A DNA stretch of 64,000 nt from positions 424,322-488,321 of the forward strand of contig NZ_BSTF01000007.1 in assembly GCF_030269365.1 (NCBI RefSeq), given 5' to 3'. Under the pieces are notes generated by a model. It was not told the origin of the DNA. It did not search any database and was given only the letters and a program-made list of their open reading frames with translations. Source of the stretch: Lentzea sp. NBRC 102530. Its GTDB lineage: Bacteria > Actinomycetota > Actinomycetes > Mycobacteriales > Pseudonocardiaceae. The position numbers and the translations under genes were made by a program. Below are positions 7,888 to 16,548 of this stretch, piece after piece. The first letter of the stretch is position 1. Each line of letters opens with the position of its first letter.

Positions 7888-9285
7888 TCACAGCTCGGTG
7901 TTGATGATCGCCTCGACGAGCACCTCGCCGTCCTCGGTCAGCGCGACGCCCCGGGCGTCCACGGTGACCAGACCGCGCGCGGCCAGCGACGCGAACTTCT
8001 CCCGCCACGGGCCGTCGTGCAACGACCTGCCGTACCGGGCGCGGTGCAGGTCCTCCCGCACCGGTTGCAACGTCGACAGCGCCATCTTGACCGCACGCGC
8101 CTCCTGCGCGCCCGCGTCGAACCCGGTCGCGGACCCGAGCGGCACCCGCCCCGCCTCGACGGCCTGCGCGTAGTTCTTCCAGTTCACGTCGGTGATCGCC
8201 TCCGACACCCGGCAACTGGAACTGCCGCCCAGGCCGATCGCGACCTCGGCCTCCTGCTTGTCCTGGTCCACCATGATGGACTTCCACTTCTCCGGCCCGA
8301 GCCCGTCGCGCGCGAAGTACATGGTGGGGTGCTCGGTGTAGCCGGCGGCCCGCAGACCGTCCGTCAGCACCTCGCGCATCCGGTACTGCTCCAGCAGGGT
8401 CGGCCAGAAGTGCCCGTCCCGCACCAGCTTCTCCCGGTACTGCGGCAGCTGCCACGGCGCGGGCTGCTCGCCGGCCACCCCGGTCCTGGTCTCGGCGTAC
8501 GACTTCAGGTGCAGCTTGGTGCACACCACAGCCGTGACTTCGTTCTCCAGCACCACGTCGAGGTCGCGCCGCACGCTGTCGACGGTCTGGTCGAGCAGTC
8601 CGTACATCAGGTCGATGCTGATCCACTCGAACCCGGCGGCCTGCGCGTTGCGCACGAAGTCCACGCACATCTGCGAGGAGTGCTCGCGGCCGCACTCGCG
8701 CAGCACGTGGTCGTCGAACGACTGCACGCCGCTGGACAGCTTGGTGCAGCCCAGTTCCCGCAACGTCTCCAGCTTGGCCGGCGTGAACGTGCTCGGGTCG
8801 CCCTCGAACCGGATCGTCGTGTCGTCGGTGAACCCGAAGTTCTCCCGGTAGAAGTCCAGCAACCGCCGGATGTCCTTCTCCGGCAACAACGACGGCGTGC
8901 CGCCGAACACGTTGAACTCACCGACCGGGGCGCGCCGCAGTTCGGGGACGCGGTCCAGCCACAGCTGCGCCTCGCGGATGTTCCAGTCCACCCACTGCGA
9001 GAGCTTCTCCTCGTTGCGCCCGCCCTTCACCAGCACGACCGGGTACTGGCAGAAGCGGCACTTGTAGGCGCAGGTGGGGATGTAGGACCAGAGGTGGATC
9101 GGCGCGGTCCCGGCGAGCTGGGAGCTCAGGTCGCCGAGGAAGTCGTCGACGCCGTAACCCTCGACGTTGCCGGGGAACACGTGCGCCCCGAACGGGTCCT
9201 CGGTGACGTAGTCGAGCAGGTGCGCGTTCGCCGGGTCCTGCAACGCCGCCCACACCCTGGGTTCGGCCGTCAGCACTTGCGCCAT
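7888..9285 (-). CDS. HemN/HemW-like radical SAM enzyme paired with a glycosyltransferase
   Basis: Radical S-adenosylmethionine protein of 465 aa related to coproporphyrinogen III oxidase-like enzymes. The [4Fe-4S] motif is Cys72-x3-Cys76-x2-Cys79 (CAYKCRFC), followed by the SAM-binding NVFGGTPSLL motif; a HemN-type C-terminal region is present (GLGGSSSCR, then a winged-helix-like tail). The CxC fourth cysteine of true HemN is absent (CQY). ATG 9285 overlaps the stop of the fusion glycosyltransferase (ATGA), so the two are coupled. No heme genes are nearby, so a role in glycoconjugate or natural-product modification, or a class C-type methylation, is as likely as heme chemistry. Substrate unknown. 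Confidence 0.82.
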   Translation of the reverse strand: MAQVLTAEPRVWAALQDPANAHLLDYVTEDPFGAHVFPGNVEGYGVDDFLGDLSSQLAGTAPIHLWSYIPTCAYKCRFCQYPVVLVKGGRNEEKLSQWVDWNIREAQLWLDRVPELRRAPVGEFNVFGGTPSLLPEKDIRRLLDFYRENFGFTDDTTIRFEGDPSTFTPAKLETLRELGCTKLSSGVQSFDDHVLRECGREHSSQMCVDFVRNAQAAGFEWISIDLMYGLLDQTVDSVRRDLDVVLENEVTAVVCTKLHLKSYAETRTGVAGEQPAPWQLPQYREKLVRDGHFWPTLLEQYRMREVLTDGLRAAGYTEHPTMYFARDGLGPEKWKSIMVDQDKQEAEVAIGLGGSSSCRVSEAITDVNWKNYAQAVEAGRVPLGSATGFDAGAQEARAVKMALSTLQPVREDLHRARYGRSLHDGPWREKFASLAARGLVTVDARGVALTEDGEVLVEAIINTEL

Positions 9286-11795
9286 CAGAACACGCCTCCA
9301 TTGCCGAAGTAGTTGTGCGCCTCCCCGGACTCGCGGTCCTCGCAGTAGTACTTGACGAACTCGGCGAACCGCCCTTCCGGCACGTCCGCGAAGCACTCCG
9401 GCAACGGCGGCGGGTACCCGATGTCCTCGCCGACCGCCGCGCGCAGCCGGGCGAAGATCTCGTCGCGGAACTCCAGGTACAGCCGGTACGTCGGCGTCTT
9501 GTAGGAGTGGATCGGGAGGAAGTCGGTCACGCTCATCTCGGCCTTGATCTCCGCGATGCGCTTGCCCAGCCGGGCGGCCAGGTCCTCGCCGAAGAACGCG
9601 ACCACCGCGTCCTCGTCCAGGAAGGACGGTGTCAGCAGGACCGGCAGGATGGTGTTCTTCGGGGTGAAGTCCTTGATCGAGAACTCCCACGCCTGCAGCG
9701 CCTCGGCCTCGGTGAGGTCGGCGGTCTTCGCCGGCGCCTCCGGCCGGATGTCGCGCATGACGATGATGCCGTCGTTGCCGTACGCGCGGCCGGTGATGAC
9801 CTCGTCGATCGCGTGGTTGACCCGGCGCGGGTTGATCTCGACCCTCGACAGCGGTGCGTAGGCGATGTCGTGGCCGGAGCCCGCGACCCGGATGCCGAAG
9901 TCCCAGTCGTCGGAGAGGTGGTTGACGAACCGCCCGTTCTGCAGCTGGTAGAAGATCTCGATGCCGCCGACGGCCTCGTACGCCTCGCGTTCGACGGCGA
10001 AGCCCTTGCCGTCCGGGAAGCCGCCGAACAGCGAGAACGTCACCGCGCGGCACCGCAGCGTGCGCTGGATGGCGTCCCAGAGCCGCGGCCTGCCGACGAA
10101 GTGCTCCTCGTTGTAGTAGTAGTCGCAGACGCCGATCGCGGCCTTGTCCTCCTCCATCACCGCGATCAGCTCGGTGATCCACCGCCGGTCGACCTGGCAG
10201 TCCGCGTCGGCCGAGAGCAGGTAGAAGCGTTCGCCGGGGTCCTTGCGGTGACGGCTGCGGCGGACCGCGAACTCCATGCCCGCTCTGCGCGCACACGCCA
10301 CGCCCTGCTCGCGTTCGCTGATCACGTGCACCGCGACCGGCGAGGTCTCGGCGAACCGGCGGGCGAGTTCGACCGTGGCGTCGGTGGAGTTGTTGTCCAC
10401 CAGCACGATCTCGTACGTCTCGGGGTCGACGTCCTCCTGGTCGCGCAACGACGCCAGCACCGCGTCGATGTTCGCGGCCTCGTTCAGCACCGGCAGCACC
10501 ACGCTGACCCGCACGCGCGGCCCCATCGCCGGCGGGAACAGCTCGCTGACCAGACCGGTCGCGGCCGCACGGGTGTGCGTGCCGAGCCGCCTGTTGTGCT
10601 CCACCACTTCCGCCCGCCTCTCCGCGTTCGTCATCAGCTCGTGCACCTGCCGGGCGAACTCCGCCGTCGGCAGGTCGTGCTCGAGGATTTCGAGGACCGG
10701 CGCCTCGTAGCCGCCGTACACCGTGTCGTACAGGGCGTAACGGCTCGCGACGTACGGCACGCCGGCCGCGATCGCCTCGCCGATCGGGTTGCCGAAGCTC
10801 TCGTAGTCGTAGGAGGTCAGGAAGGACACCACCGAGGCGTGCGCGAGCAGATCGCGCACGCTGAACCCCGCGCCCGCCGACTCGCACGGTTCCAGCACGC
10901 CACCGAAGACGACCGGCACCGCCAGCTCGTCGGCCAGCGCGCGGAGCCGTGCCGTCTCGGCCGGGTCCTCCTCGGTGTCGCCCGCGATGAACAGGCAGGT
11001 GTCCGGCAACTGCGCGACCAGGTGCAGATCGCGGTCGATGCGCTTCTGCGGAATGATCCTCGTGAACCGGGCGACGACGTGCGCACCGGGCGCGATGCCG
11101 TGGTGTGCCAGGAAGTCCGGCCTGGCCGCGCGCGTCGGTGCGGTGAAGGTGTTCGGCAGCAGGTCGAGGTTGCGCAGGTGCGGCATCCACTCCAGGGTGC
11201 GCCGTCTCGCCTCCTCGTGCAGCGCGAAGTAGTGGATGTGCGGCGAGTTCACCATCGGAGGCGTTGCGGGATAGGGGAAGCTGCCGTACTTGACCGGCTC
11301 GCTCTGCCACATCAGGTCGTGGTCGCGCCACAGCACGAACCGGCCGAGGTCGTGCGCGGCCCCGTACCGTTCGATGGCGCGGTAGAGCGCTCTCGTGTAG
11401 GCGACGTTCTCCGGCAGCGTGCCGTTCTCGACCATGACGAGCGAGACCTCGCGGGCCTCCCACGTGCGCACGAGCGCGTCGGCCAACGCTTCGGTGACGC
11501 GTTCGGTGTCGGGGACCTCGTTGCGGCGCACGGACTCCAGCGTCGCCGCGACGAAGTCCTGGTCGTACCCGGCGATCTCCTCGACGCCGTCGACGCGATC
11601 GAGCCTCACCCACTCCGGCACGAGTTCGTGCCGGTACGGCTCGAAGAATCGTCCTTTGTCGGCCTTGATGTCGTAGCCGAGGTCGAGGTGAACGCGAAAA
11701 CCCTGCTCCGCAAAGGATCTGGCGGTCTTGAGGAACTCCACCACCACGCCGGACATGGCCGTGGCGTCGAACGAGACACCCCAAAGAGCCGGCAT
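9285..11795 (-). CDS. Bifunctional GT4-GT2 fusion glycosyltransferase
   Basis: Protein of 836 aa joining two glycosyltransferase folds. Residues about 1-405 form a GT-B/GT4-like domain (FTRIIPQKRIDRDL; SYDYESFGNPIGEAIAAGVP is the nucleotide-sugar EX7E-type region). Residues about 426-650 form a GT-A/GT2 domain (VSVVLPVLNEAANI, VDNNSTD, and SADADC as the metal-binding DxD-like motif, with a later DDWDFG segment). The last 180 residues have no recognised fold. It has no signal peptide or transmembrane segment, so it is cytoplasmic. ATG 11795 is preceded by a GGAG ribosome site. The order GT fusion then radical SAM suggests sequential modification of one acceptor. Confidence 0.85.
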   Translation of the reverse strand: MPALWGVSFDATAMSGVVVEFLKTARSFAEQGFRVHLDLGYDIKADKGRFFEPYRHELVPEWVRLDRVDGVEEIAGYDQDFVAATLESVRRNEVPDTERVTEALADALVRTWEAREVSLVMVENGTLPENVAYTRALYRAIERYGAAHDLGRFVLWRDHDLMWQSEPVKYGSFPYPATPPMVNSPHIHYFALHEEARRRTLEWMPHLRNLDLLPNTFTAPTRAARPDFLAHHGIAPGAHVVARFTRIIPQKRIDRDLHLVAQLPDTCLFIAGDTEEDPAETARLRALADELAVPVVFGGVLEPCESAGAGFSVRDLLAHASVVSFLTSYDYESFGNPIGEAIAAGVPYVASRYALYDTVYGGYEAPVLEILEHDLPTAEFARQVHELMTNAERRAEVVEHNRRLGTHTRAAATGLVSELFPPAMGPRVRVSVVLPVLNEAANIDAVLASLRDQEDVDPETYEIVLVDNNSTDATVELARRFAETSPVAVHVISEREQGVACARRAGMEFAVRRSRHRKDPGERFYLLSADADCQVDRRWITELIAVMEEDKAAIGVCDYYYNEEHFVGRPRLWDAIQRTLRCRAVTFSLFGGFPDGKGFAVEREAYEAVGGIEIFYQLQNGRFVNHLSDDWDFGIRVAGSGHDIAYAPLSRVEINPRRVNHAIDEVITGRAYGNDGIIVMRDIRPEAPAKTADLTEAEALQAWEFSIKDFTPKNTILPVLLTPSFLDEDAVVAFFGEDLAARLGKRIAEIKAEMSVTDFLPIHSYKTPTYRLYLEFRDEIFARLRAAVGEDIGYPPPLPECFADVPEGRFAEFVKYYCEDRESGEAHNYFGNGGVF

Positions 11796-11841
11796 AGGCT
11801 GCTCCGTTCCGAGAGGTCACTCTCATCCGAAGCTAGCATGA

Positions 11842-11849
11842 AAGCGCTT
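11842..11849. promoter_or_regulatory. LacI/cre-like half-palindrome upstream of the GT-radical SAM operon
   Basis: The sequence ATGAAAGCGCTTCCC (11838-11852) contains the perfect 8-bp core AAGCGCTT and resembles the CcpA/LacI-family operator consensus. It lies about 45 bp upstream of the glycosyltransferase ATG, a good place to repress this operon. The same core occurs in the two LacI operators at 49664-49709. Confidence 0.4.
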
Positions 11850-11883
11850 CCCCGCCAGGTCGCGTCTCAATCGGCCGGAACGC

Positions 11884-12651
11884 TCACCAGTCAAGGGGAA
11901 CGGGCAGGAAGGGCTCTTCGTCCGAAGCCTTCTTGCGGGCTTCCAACGCGTTCGCCGCAGGAGCGCCCACCGGGACACGCAGTGGTGGGGCCGGGTTTTC
12001 GAGGGCGTCCGCGACGGCCGCGGCGACCTCCTCCGGCGTCACGGACTCGCCGCGCAACGCGGGCACCTGACGCAGCAACGGCAGGTACGGATCGTCGTCG
12101 GCGAAGAACGACTTCGCCCGTTCGGCCCCACCGGACGACACCGCGCCGGGCTGCACGATGCTCACCTTGACCCCGAAGTGACCGGTTTCGAGGGCGAGGC
12201 CCTCGGCGATCGCCTCCAGCGCCCACTTGCTCGCGCCGTAGGGGGCGATGATCGGCAGCACCACCCGGCCCTGCACGCTGGACACGAAGAGCAGCCGCCC
12301 GTCGCCGCGTTCGCGCATGGCGGGCAGCACCGCCTGGGCCACCCGCAAGGCGCCGAACGTGTTGAGCCGGAAGAGGTTCTCGACCTCGTCCACCGGCACG
12401 CTCTCGAGCGGGGCGCGGACCGTGGTGCCCGCGTTGCTGACCAGGGCGTCGATCCGCCCGGCCGCGGTCACGGCCTCGTCGATGCTCGCCTGGTCGGTGA
12501 CGTCGAGCCGCAGCCGCGCGGCCACGGGCAGGCCGGCCAGGTCCTCGGGGGTGCGGGCGGTGGCGACCACGCGGTGACCCCGCCCGGCCAGTTCGACGGC
12601 GATGGCGCGGCCGATCCCCCTGGACGCACCGGTGATGAGCACTGACGACAT
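11884..12651 (-). CDS. SDR family oxidoreductase
   Basis: NAD(P)-dependent short-chain dehydrogenase of 255 aa. It has the TGASRGIG cofactor loop, an SNAG motif, the catalytic Ser (VSSVQG) and the YxxxK pair (YGASKWALE). The Arg after the first Gly loop (TARTPEDL) hints at NADP(H). The ATG is preceded by AGGAGG. It is divergent from a TetR gene with two palindromic operators between them, so it is probably that regulator's target. Substrate is not evident. Confidence 0.92.
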   Translation of the reverse strand: MSSVLITGASRGIGRAIAVELAGRGHRVVATARTPEDLAGLPVAARLRLDVTDQASIDEAVTAAGRIDALVSNAGTTVRAPLESVPVDEVENLFRLNTFGALRVAQAVLPAMRERGDGRLLFVSSVQGRVVLPIIAPYGASKWALEAIAEGLALETGHFGVKVSIVQPGAVSSGGAERAKSFFADDDPYLPLLRQVPALRGESVTPEEVAAAVADALENPAPPLRVPVGAPAANALEARKKASDEEPFLPVPLDW

Positions 12652-12682
12652 GACGACCTCCTGAGTTCCGTGACTCCGATGC

Positions 12683-12727
12683 TATGTCGGTCGTCATACA
12701 TGTCAAGAAGCTATGTCGCACGACATA
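12683..12727. promoter_or_regulatory. Twin palindromic TetR operators
   Basis: Two copies of a 16-bp palindrome lie between the divergent SDR and TetR genes: TATGTCGCACGACATA (12712-12727, perfect 7+2+7) and TATGTCGGTCGTCATA (12683-12698, one mismatch). Their centres are 29 bp apart, nearly three helical turns, as expected for cooperative binding of two dimers on one face. The perfect copy abuts the TACCTT -10 box (12726-12731) of the TetR gene, implying autorepression. Confidence 0.8.
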
Positions 12728-12739
12728 CCTTGACGTAGC

Positions 12740-13318
12740 ATGGGTGACATGGCAGGACGACGCACCGACGCGCGGCAGAAGATGGTTTCCGCGGCTCGGG
12801 AGCTGTTGCGCGAGCAGGGCTACCACGCGACGGCGTTGTCCGACGTGCTCAGGCGGAGCGAGGCTCCCCGGGGTTCGGTGTACTTCCACTTCCCCGGGGG
12901 CAAGGCCGAGCTGGCGGTGGAGGCGGCCGCACTGCACTCGCAGGAACAGGTCAGCGCCATCGACAGCGCGGCGGCCGCGGCCACCTCCCCCGCCGAGCTG
13001 GTCCGCGCCTACCTGGAGCGGGCGCGGACCAACCTGGTGGCGAGCGATTACCGGCAGGGCTGCACGATCGCGCCCCTGGTGATCGAGTCCACCCGAGACT
13101 CCGACGAGTTGGACGCCGTGGGGAGACGGTCCTTCGAAACGATCATCGCGGCGCTGGCCGGGCACTTCGTCGCGTTCGGCCTCGCCCCCGACGACGCGCG
13201 CCGGCTCGCGGACGTGACCGTGGCGGGCGCCGAGGGCGCGTTGATCACCGCGCGGGCGTTGCGGGACCCCGCCCCGTTCGACGCGATGATCGACGTGCTG
13301 ACCCGCGGCATCGCCTGA
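12740..13318 (+). CDS. TetR family transcriptional regulator
   Basis: Regulator of 192 aa. The N-terminal helix-turn-helix (residues about 10-55, ALSDVLRRSEAPRGSVYFHF) is a clear TetR_N domain; the C-terminal part matches TetR members with an LmrA/YxaF-like ligand domain (GCTIAPLVIES). A -10 box TACCTT ends 8 nt before ATG 12740, so the mRNA may be leaderless; a second in-frame ATG at 12749 is possible. It most likely represses itself and the divergent SDR gene. Confidence 0.92.
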   Translation: MGDMAGRRTDARQKMVSAARELLREQGYHATALSDVLRRSEAPRGSVYFHFPGGKAELAVEAAALHSQEQVSAIDSAAAAATSPAELVRAYLERARTNLVASDYRQGCTIAPLVIESTRDSDELDAVGRRSFETIIAALAGHFVAFGLAPDDARRLADVTVAGAEGALITARALRDPAPFDAMIDVLTRGIA

Positions 13319-13357
13319 CTGGTGACAGAGCGTTTCCAAGCAATACGCTCCGAAATC

Positions 13358-13789
13358 ATGGGCGCACACTCGAAGAAACGTCCCGTCATCGACGACCCGA
13401 TGCTCACCACGCCGATGGCGAGGCTGATGGCGCTGGCCATGGGCACCAACATCCGCGTGTTCGACGTGCCCGCCCGGCACAGCATCGGGCTCGCCGGACT
13501 CGTCGGCGTCGACCTGGACGCGCCGGGCGGTCCGGTCTGCAAGATCGGCCTCACCGACAACCTCGACGACGACCTGCGCGCCGACGTGCTCGCGTTCGGC
13601 ATCGCGGTGCTCGTCGGCACGCCCGACCTGCTGAACGCGAGCGAGGACGGCGTGCTCGGCATCAGCCGCGAACGCCTGCCGCAGGCGGGCAACGGTCCCG
13701 GCAACCTGGCGTGGCACATGCTGGAGACGTGCGGCCGCATCGCGCCGTCGGCGACGTTCCGGCTGATGGTCATCGAGTCCGAGGACTGA
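13358..13789 (+). CDS. Hypothetical protein, 143 aa
   Basis: Unrecognised soluble protein with no signal peptide or membrane segment; it has mixed alpha/beta character and GC-rich codon use like its neighbours. ATG 13358 is chosen because a TACGCT -10 box (13344-13349) ends 8 nt upstream, with GTGACA 16 bp further up, a leaderless arrangement common here. An in-frame GTG at 13322 has no ribosome site. A strong hairpin follows the stop. Confidence 0.7.
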   Translation: MGAHSKKRPVIDDPMLTTPMARLMALAMGTNIRVFDVPARHSIGLAGLVGVDLDAPGGPVCKIGLTDNLDDDLRADVLAFGIAVLVGTPDLLNASEDGVLGISRERLPQAGNGPGNLAWHMLETCGRIAPSATFRLMVIESED

Positions 13790-13790
13790 A

Positions 13791-13816
13791 GGGGTGCGGG
13801 CGCCGGTCCGCACCCC
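13791..13816. terminator. Hairpin terminator between converging genes
   Basis: A 9-bp perfect stem GGGGTGCGG / CCGCACCCC with an 8-nt loop lies directly after the stop of the 143-aa gene and before the stop of the converging BtrH_N gene. Confidence 0.75.
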
Positions 13817-13825
13817 CGCACCGGA

Positions 13826-14902
13826 TCAGTCCACGACGGTCTTCAGCCGCGCGATCGCCTCGGTCTCGGCGTCGTACAGCGCGGCGAGCTGCCTGCCCAT
13901 GTCCGCGAACTCGGTCATCGCGCCCAGCGCGTGCCACATCTCGGCGATCTCCCGCCACCGCGGCGCCTGCCCGGAATGCCCCGCCTCGTCGAGGAAGTCG
14001 GCGAACACCGGCCGCAGGTTGCCGCCGGTGACGCCGTACCGCTCGTCGACGCCCTCGCGCACCCCGCGCAGCGCGACGTCGAGCCCCTGCCCGTCCGCGA
14101 AGACCTTGGGCCACGCCTTGGCGGCCTTGGTGTCGGTCATCATCCGCGACCACTTGCGCCACGCGGGCAGCGAGAACGAGTCGGACTTCTGCGACAGGTG
14201 CTCGACGCAGTCCCGCAGGCCCTCGCGCACCGCCGCCCCGACGTCGATCGCACGGTCCTCGTCGGTGATCACGAGCGCCTGGTTCTTCCAGGTGCCGACG
14301 CGGGCGTTTGCGCGGTCGAGGTCCTCGCGGGCCACGGTGAACGGCACCAGGTTCCGGTCGTCGAGGTACACCTGGTCCCCGGCGGTGGCGTAGACGACGA
14401 CGGGATGACCGCCGTGGCCGTCGAACTCCTCGGGCAGGTCCCAGTAGCCGATCTGGTAGCGGTCCGGCCACACCATCACGGCGTTGCCGGCGTCGAGCTG
14501 CCCGGTCAGCCACGTCTGCGCGGCCTTGTTGCCGGACCGGTGCCACTCGTGCTCGACGCCCAGCCGGACCAGCGCCTTCTCGGTGCGGCGGGTGACGTAC
14601 TGCCAGGAGTTGCCGAAGCCCAGCGTGACGTGCCGGCTGTTGTGCTGCTTGAACTCCCACAGGATGTAGCCCGCGCCGAGCCCGCCGCCGATGCCGAACA
14701 GCAGCGCCTCGGTCAGGCCGGTGATCCCCCGCGCGGCCAGCATCGTGGCGACCCCGGCCGCGTCCGGGTCGGTGCCCCCGCGCAACGTCCAGCCGCCCGC
14801 GGGCGTCGCGCCCGTCAGGTGGGCCAGCGCGGTGGTGTAGCGCTCGCCGGTCTTCGCCATCCGGGCGCGGACCTGGGCCTTGAGCTGTTTGCGTGACGTC
14901 AT
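13826..14902 (-). CDS. BtrH_N / DUF4872 domain protein
   Basis: Protein of 358 aa resembling the BtrH N-terminal domain followed by DUF4872, a fold found in peptide-maturation and antibiotic clusters (BtrH transfers an acyl side chain in butirosin synthesis) and in many orphan actinomycete proteins. Visible features are LFGIGGGLGAGYILWEF, GHPVVVYATAGDQVYLDDR and a helical C-terminal half. ATG 14902 (MTSRKQLK) is taken as the start; the frame is open further upstream but without homology. No biosynthetic partners are next to it, so its substrate is unknown. Confidence 0.75.
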   Translation of the reverse strand: MTSRKQLKAQVRARMAKTGERYTTALAHLTGATPAGGWTLRGGTDPDAAGVATMLAARGITGLTEALLFGIGGGLGAGYILWEFKQHNSRHVTLGFGNSWQYVTRRTEKALVRLGVEHEWHRSGNKAAQTWLTGQLDAGNAVMVWPDRYQIGYWDLPEEFDGHGGHPVVVYATAGDQVYLDDRNLVPFTVAREDLDRANARVGTWKNQALVITDEDRAIDVGAAVREGLRDCVEHLSQKSDSFSLPAWRKWSRMMTDTKAAKAWPKVFADGQGLDVALRGVREGVDERYGVTGGNLRPVFADFLDEAGHSGQAPRWREIAEMWHALGAMTEFADMGRQLAALYDAETEAIARLKTVVD

Positions 14903-15314
14903 CGCCGAACTCCCCGGCCGTCGCGGCTGACACCCGAACCCCACGCGCCCCGATGTCACGACAGCCTTGGTCTCTCCAGGCGTGACGAGGTCGCCGTCCC
15001 GAGGCACCCAGGTCCCCTTTGCCCCCGCGAGAGCCGGGTGGCGTGGGCACCCGGTCAGGAGGTTCGGCGTGGAACTCGCCGGACCGCATCCTAACCGGGA
15101 CCTCCTGCACCGGTCAGCCCGCCGCGCCGGAGAGCCGCGGCGGCACGGTGAACCGGTCGTGCCGGCGTCGCGCGGTCAGCGCGACGAGCAGGCGCACTCA
15201 CGGTGTCACTCCCCCGGCCCGGCTGACCGCAACAGGTGGTTTACCGCCTCACCGGCACTGGCCCGTCTCGCAACGGGGTACCTCAGCGGGACGTCTCCAG
15301 AGCCAGGAGGAACG
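14903..15314. other. 412-bp gene-free region with strong RNA-folding potential
   Basis: Divergent intergenic region upstream of a secreted hydrolase. On the plus strand it contains several perfect inverted repeats: CCGGGTG/CACCCGG (15034-15054), AGGAGGT/ACCTCCT (about 15057-15106) enclosing CGGCG/CGCCG, CGGTCAGCC/GGCTGACCG (15111-15119 with 15221-15229), and CCCGT/ACGGG just before the ribosome site. This looks like a structured 5' leader. I could not match it to a known riboswitch consensus. Confidence 0.5.
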
Positions 15315-16544
15315 ATGCTTGAGCAGGCAGGCAAGATTCTTCTCCCGGTGGCCGCGCTGATCTCCGGACTCGTCGCCGGACCGACCGAGGCCACGACTCC
15401 CCGGACAACAGCCCCGGTCGCGCGCACGCAGTCGTTCTGGCTGCACCTCAACAGCACCCCCGTGTCCGACGCGGTGATCGCCACCGAGGCCAAGCGCCGC
15501 GCCCACGTCGTGCTGAACGCGTGGGAGGGCGACATCCTCGAGAAGCTCAAGGCCGCCAACCCGGCGGTGAAGGTGTACGTCTACAAAGACCTGTCGTCGA
15601 CCCGGTCGTACGCGTGCAAGGGCGGCCAGGACGACGTGCACCTGCCGGCCGGGCTGGGGTACTGCGCGGTGAAGGCGTCCAACCCGGACTGGTTCCTCGA
15701 AGGACCGGACGGCAGGAACCTCGAGTACGCGGGCTACCGCGACCACTGGCAGATGGACGTCGGCAACCCCGCCTACCGCAAGGCGTGGGTGACGGCCGTC
15801 GTGGCCACGTCGAAGGCCACCGGGTTCGACGGGGTGTTCCTCGACAACGCGCTCTACACGTGCGACGCGCACCACCCCGGCGTCTGCCCGCCGAAGTACC
15901 CCGACAACGCCCGGTTCCAGGAGGCGTACAAGGGCATGCTGGCCGAGGTCGAGGCCGGTTTCGGTGCCGCGGGCCTGCTCTCGGTCGGCAACCTGACCGA
16001 CGCGCGCCTGCACGAGGGCGGCTGGGACGCCTACGGCGCCTACCTCGACGGCGGGTTCGACGAGTGGTGGCTGACGTTCTCGAGCGAGCGGCTGCTGGAG
16101 GACTACCCGCAGGGCTGGCGCAGGCAGGTCGCCGAGATCGCGGTCAACGAGTCGAACGGCAAGATGGCCTGGGTGCAGCCGCACTTCGACGCGGGTGACG
16201 CCAGGGCGTTCCGCTACGCGCTGGCGAGCCTGTACATGACCACCGGCGGCACCGCGGCGATGGCCGAGATCGCCCAGACCGACGGCTACTCCGACCCCAC
16301 GGCGTGGCACCCGGAGTACGACTGGAACCTCGGGCACCCGGCCGGTGCCTACCGCGCCATCGGCGACAAGCTGTTCCGCCGCGACTTCACCTGTGGCGTG
16401 GCACTGGTCAACGCGAACCCGACCGACACGCCGCCGACCACGGTCCAGCTCCAGCGCACCTACCAGGACCACGACGGCAAGCCCGTCACGTCCGTGAGCA
16501 TGGCCGGGACCACCGGCGTGGTGTTGCGCGCGAACTGCCCCTGA
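15315..16544 (+). CDS. Secreted putative glycoside hydrolase (GHL15-like TIM barrel)
   Basis: Exported protein of 409 aa resembling the 'putative glycoside hydrolase' family PF14885 (GHL15). A signal peptide (residues about 1-30, with hydrophobic [14 protein letters not shown]) is followed by barrel segments [32 protein letters not shown] and [13 protein letters not shown]. The acidic FLDNA motif and a later DGGFDEWWL are probable active-site strands. AGGAGG at 15305-15310 fixes ATG 15315. Substrate is unknown; it is a second alpha-type TIM-barrel hydrolase near the GH114 enzyme. Confidence 0.78.
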   Translation: MLEQAGKILLPVAALISGLVAGPTEATTPRTTAPVARTQSFWLHLNSTPVSDAVIATEAKRRAHVVLNAWEGDILEKLKAANPAVKVYVYKDLSSTRSYACKGGQDDVHLPAGLGYCAVKASNPDWFLEGPDGRNLEYAGYRDHWQMDVGNPAYRKAWVTAVVATSKATGFDGVFLDNALYTCDAHHPGVCPPKYPDNARFQEAYKGMLAEVEAGFGAAGLLSVGNLTDARLHEGGWDAYGAYLDGGFDEWWLTFSSERLLEDYPQGWRRQVAEIAVNESNGKMAWVQPHFDAGDARAFRYALASLYMTTGGTAAMAEIAQTDGYSDPTAWHPEYDWNLGHPAGAYRAIGDKLFRRDFTCGVALVNANPTDTPPTTVQLQRTYQDHDGKPVTSVSMAGTTGVVLRANCP

Positions 16545-16548
16545 GGCC

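Noticed and set aside
7888..9285. Calling the radical SAM protein HemN or HemW outright
   Set aside because: The CxC motif of HemN is missing and no heme genes are nearby, while the coupled partner is a glycosyltransferase. Only the superfamily name is supported.
9315..12170. A 951-codon plus-strand open frame opposite the glycosyltransferase gene
   Set aside because: It is antisense to well-supported GT4/GT2 motifs and has no recognisable domain.
14967..15314. N-terminal extension of the GHL15-like protein from 14967
   Set aside because: The extension is low-complexity, removes the signal peptide from the N-terminus and ignores the AGGAGG site directly before ATG 15315.
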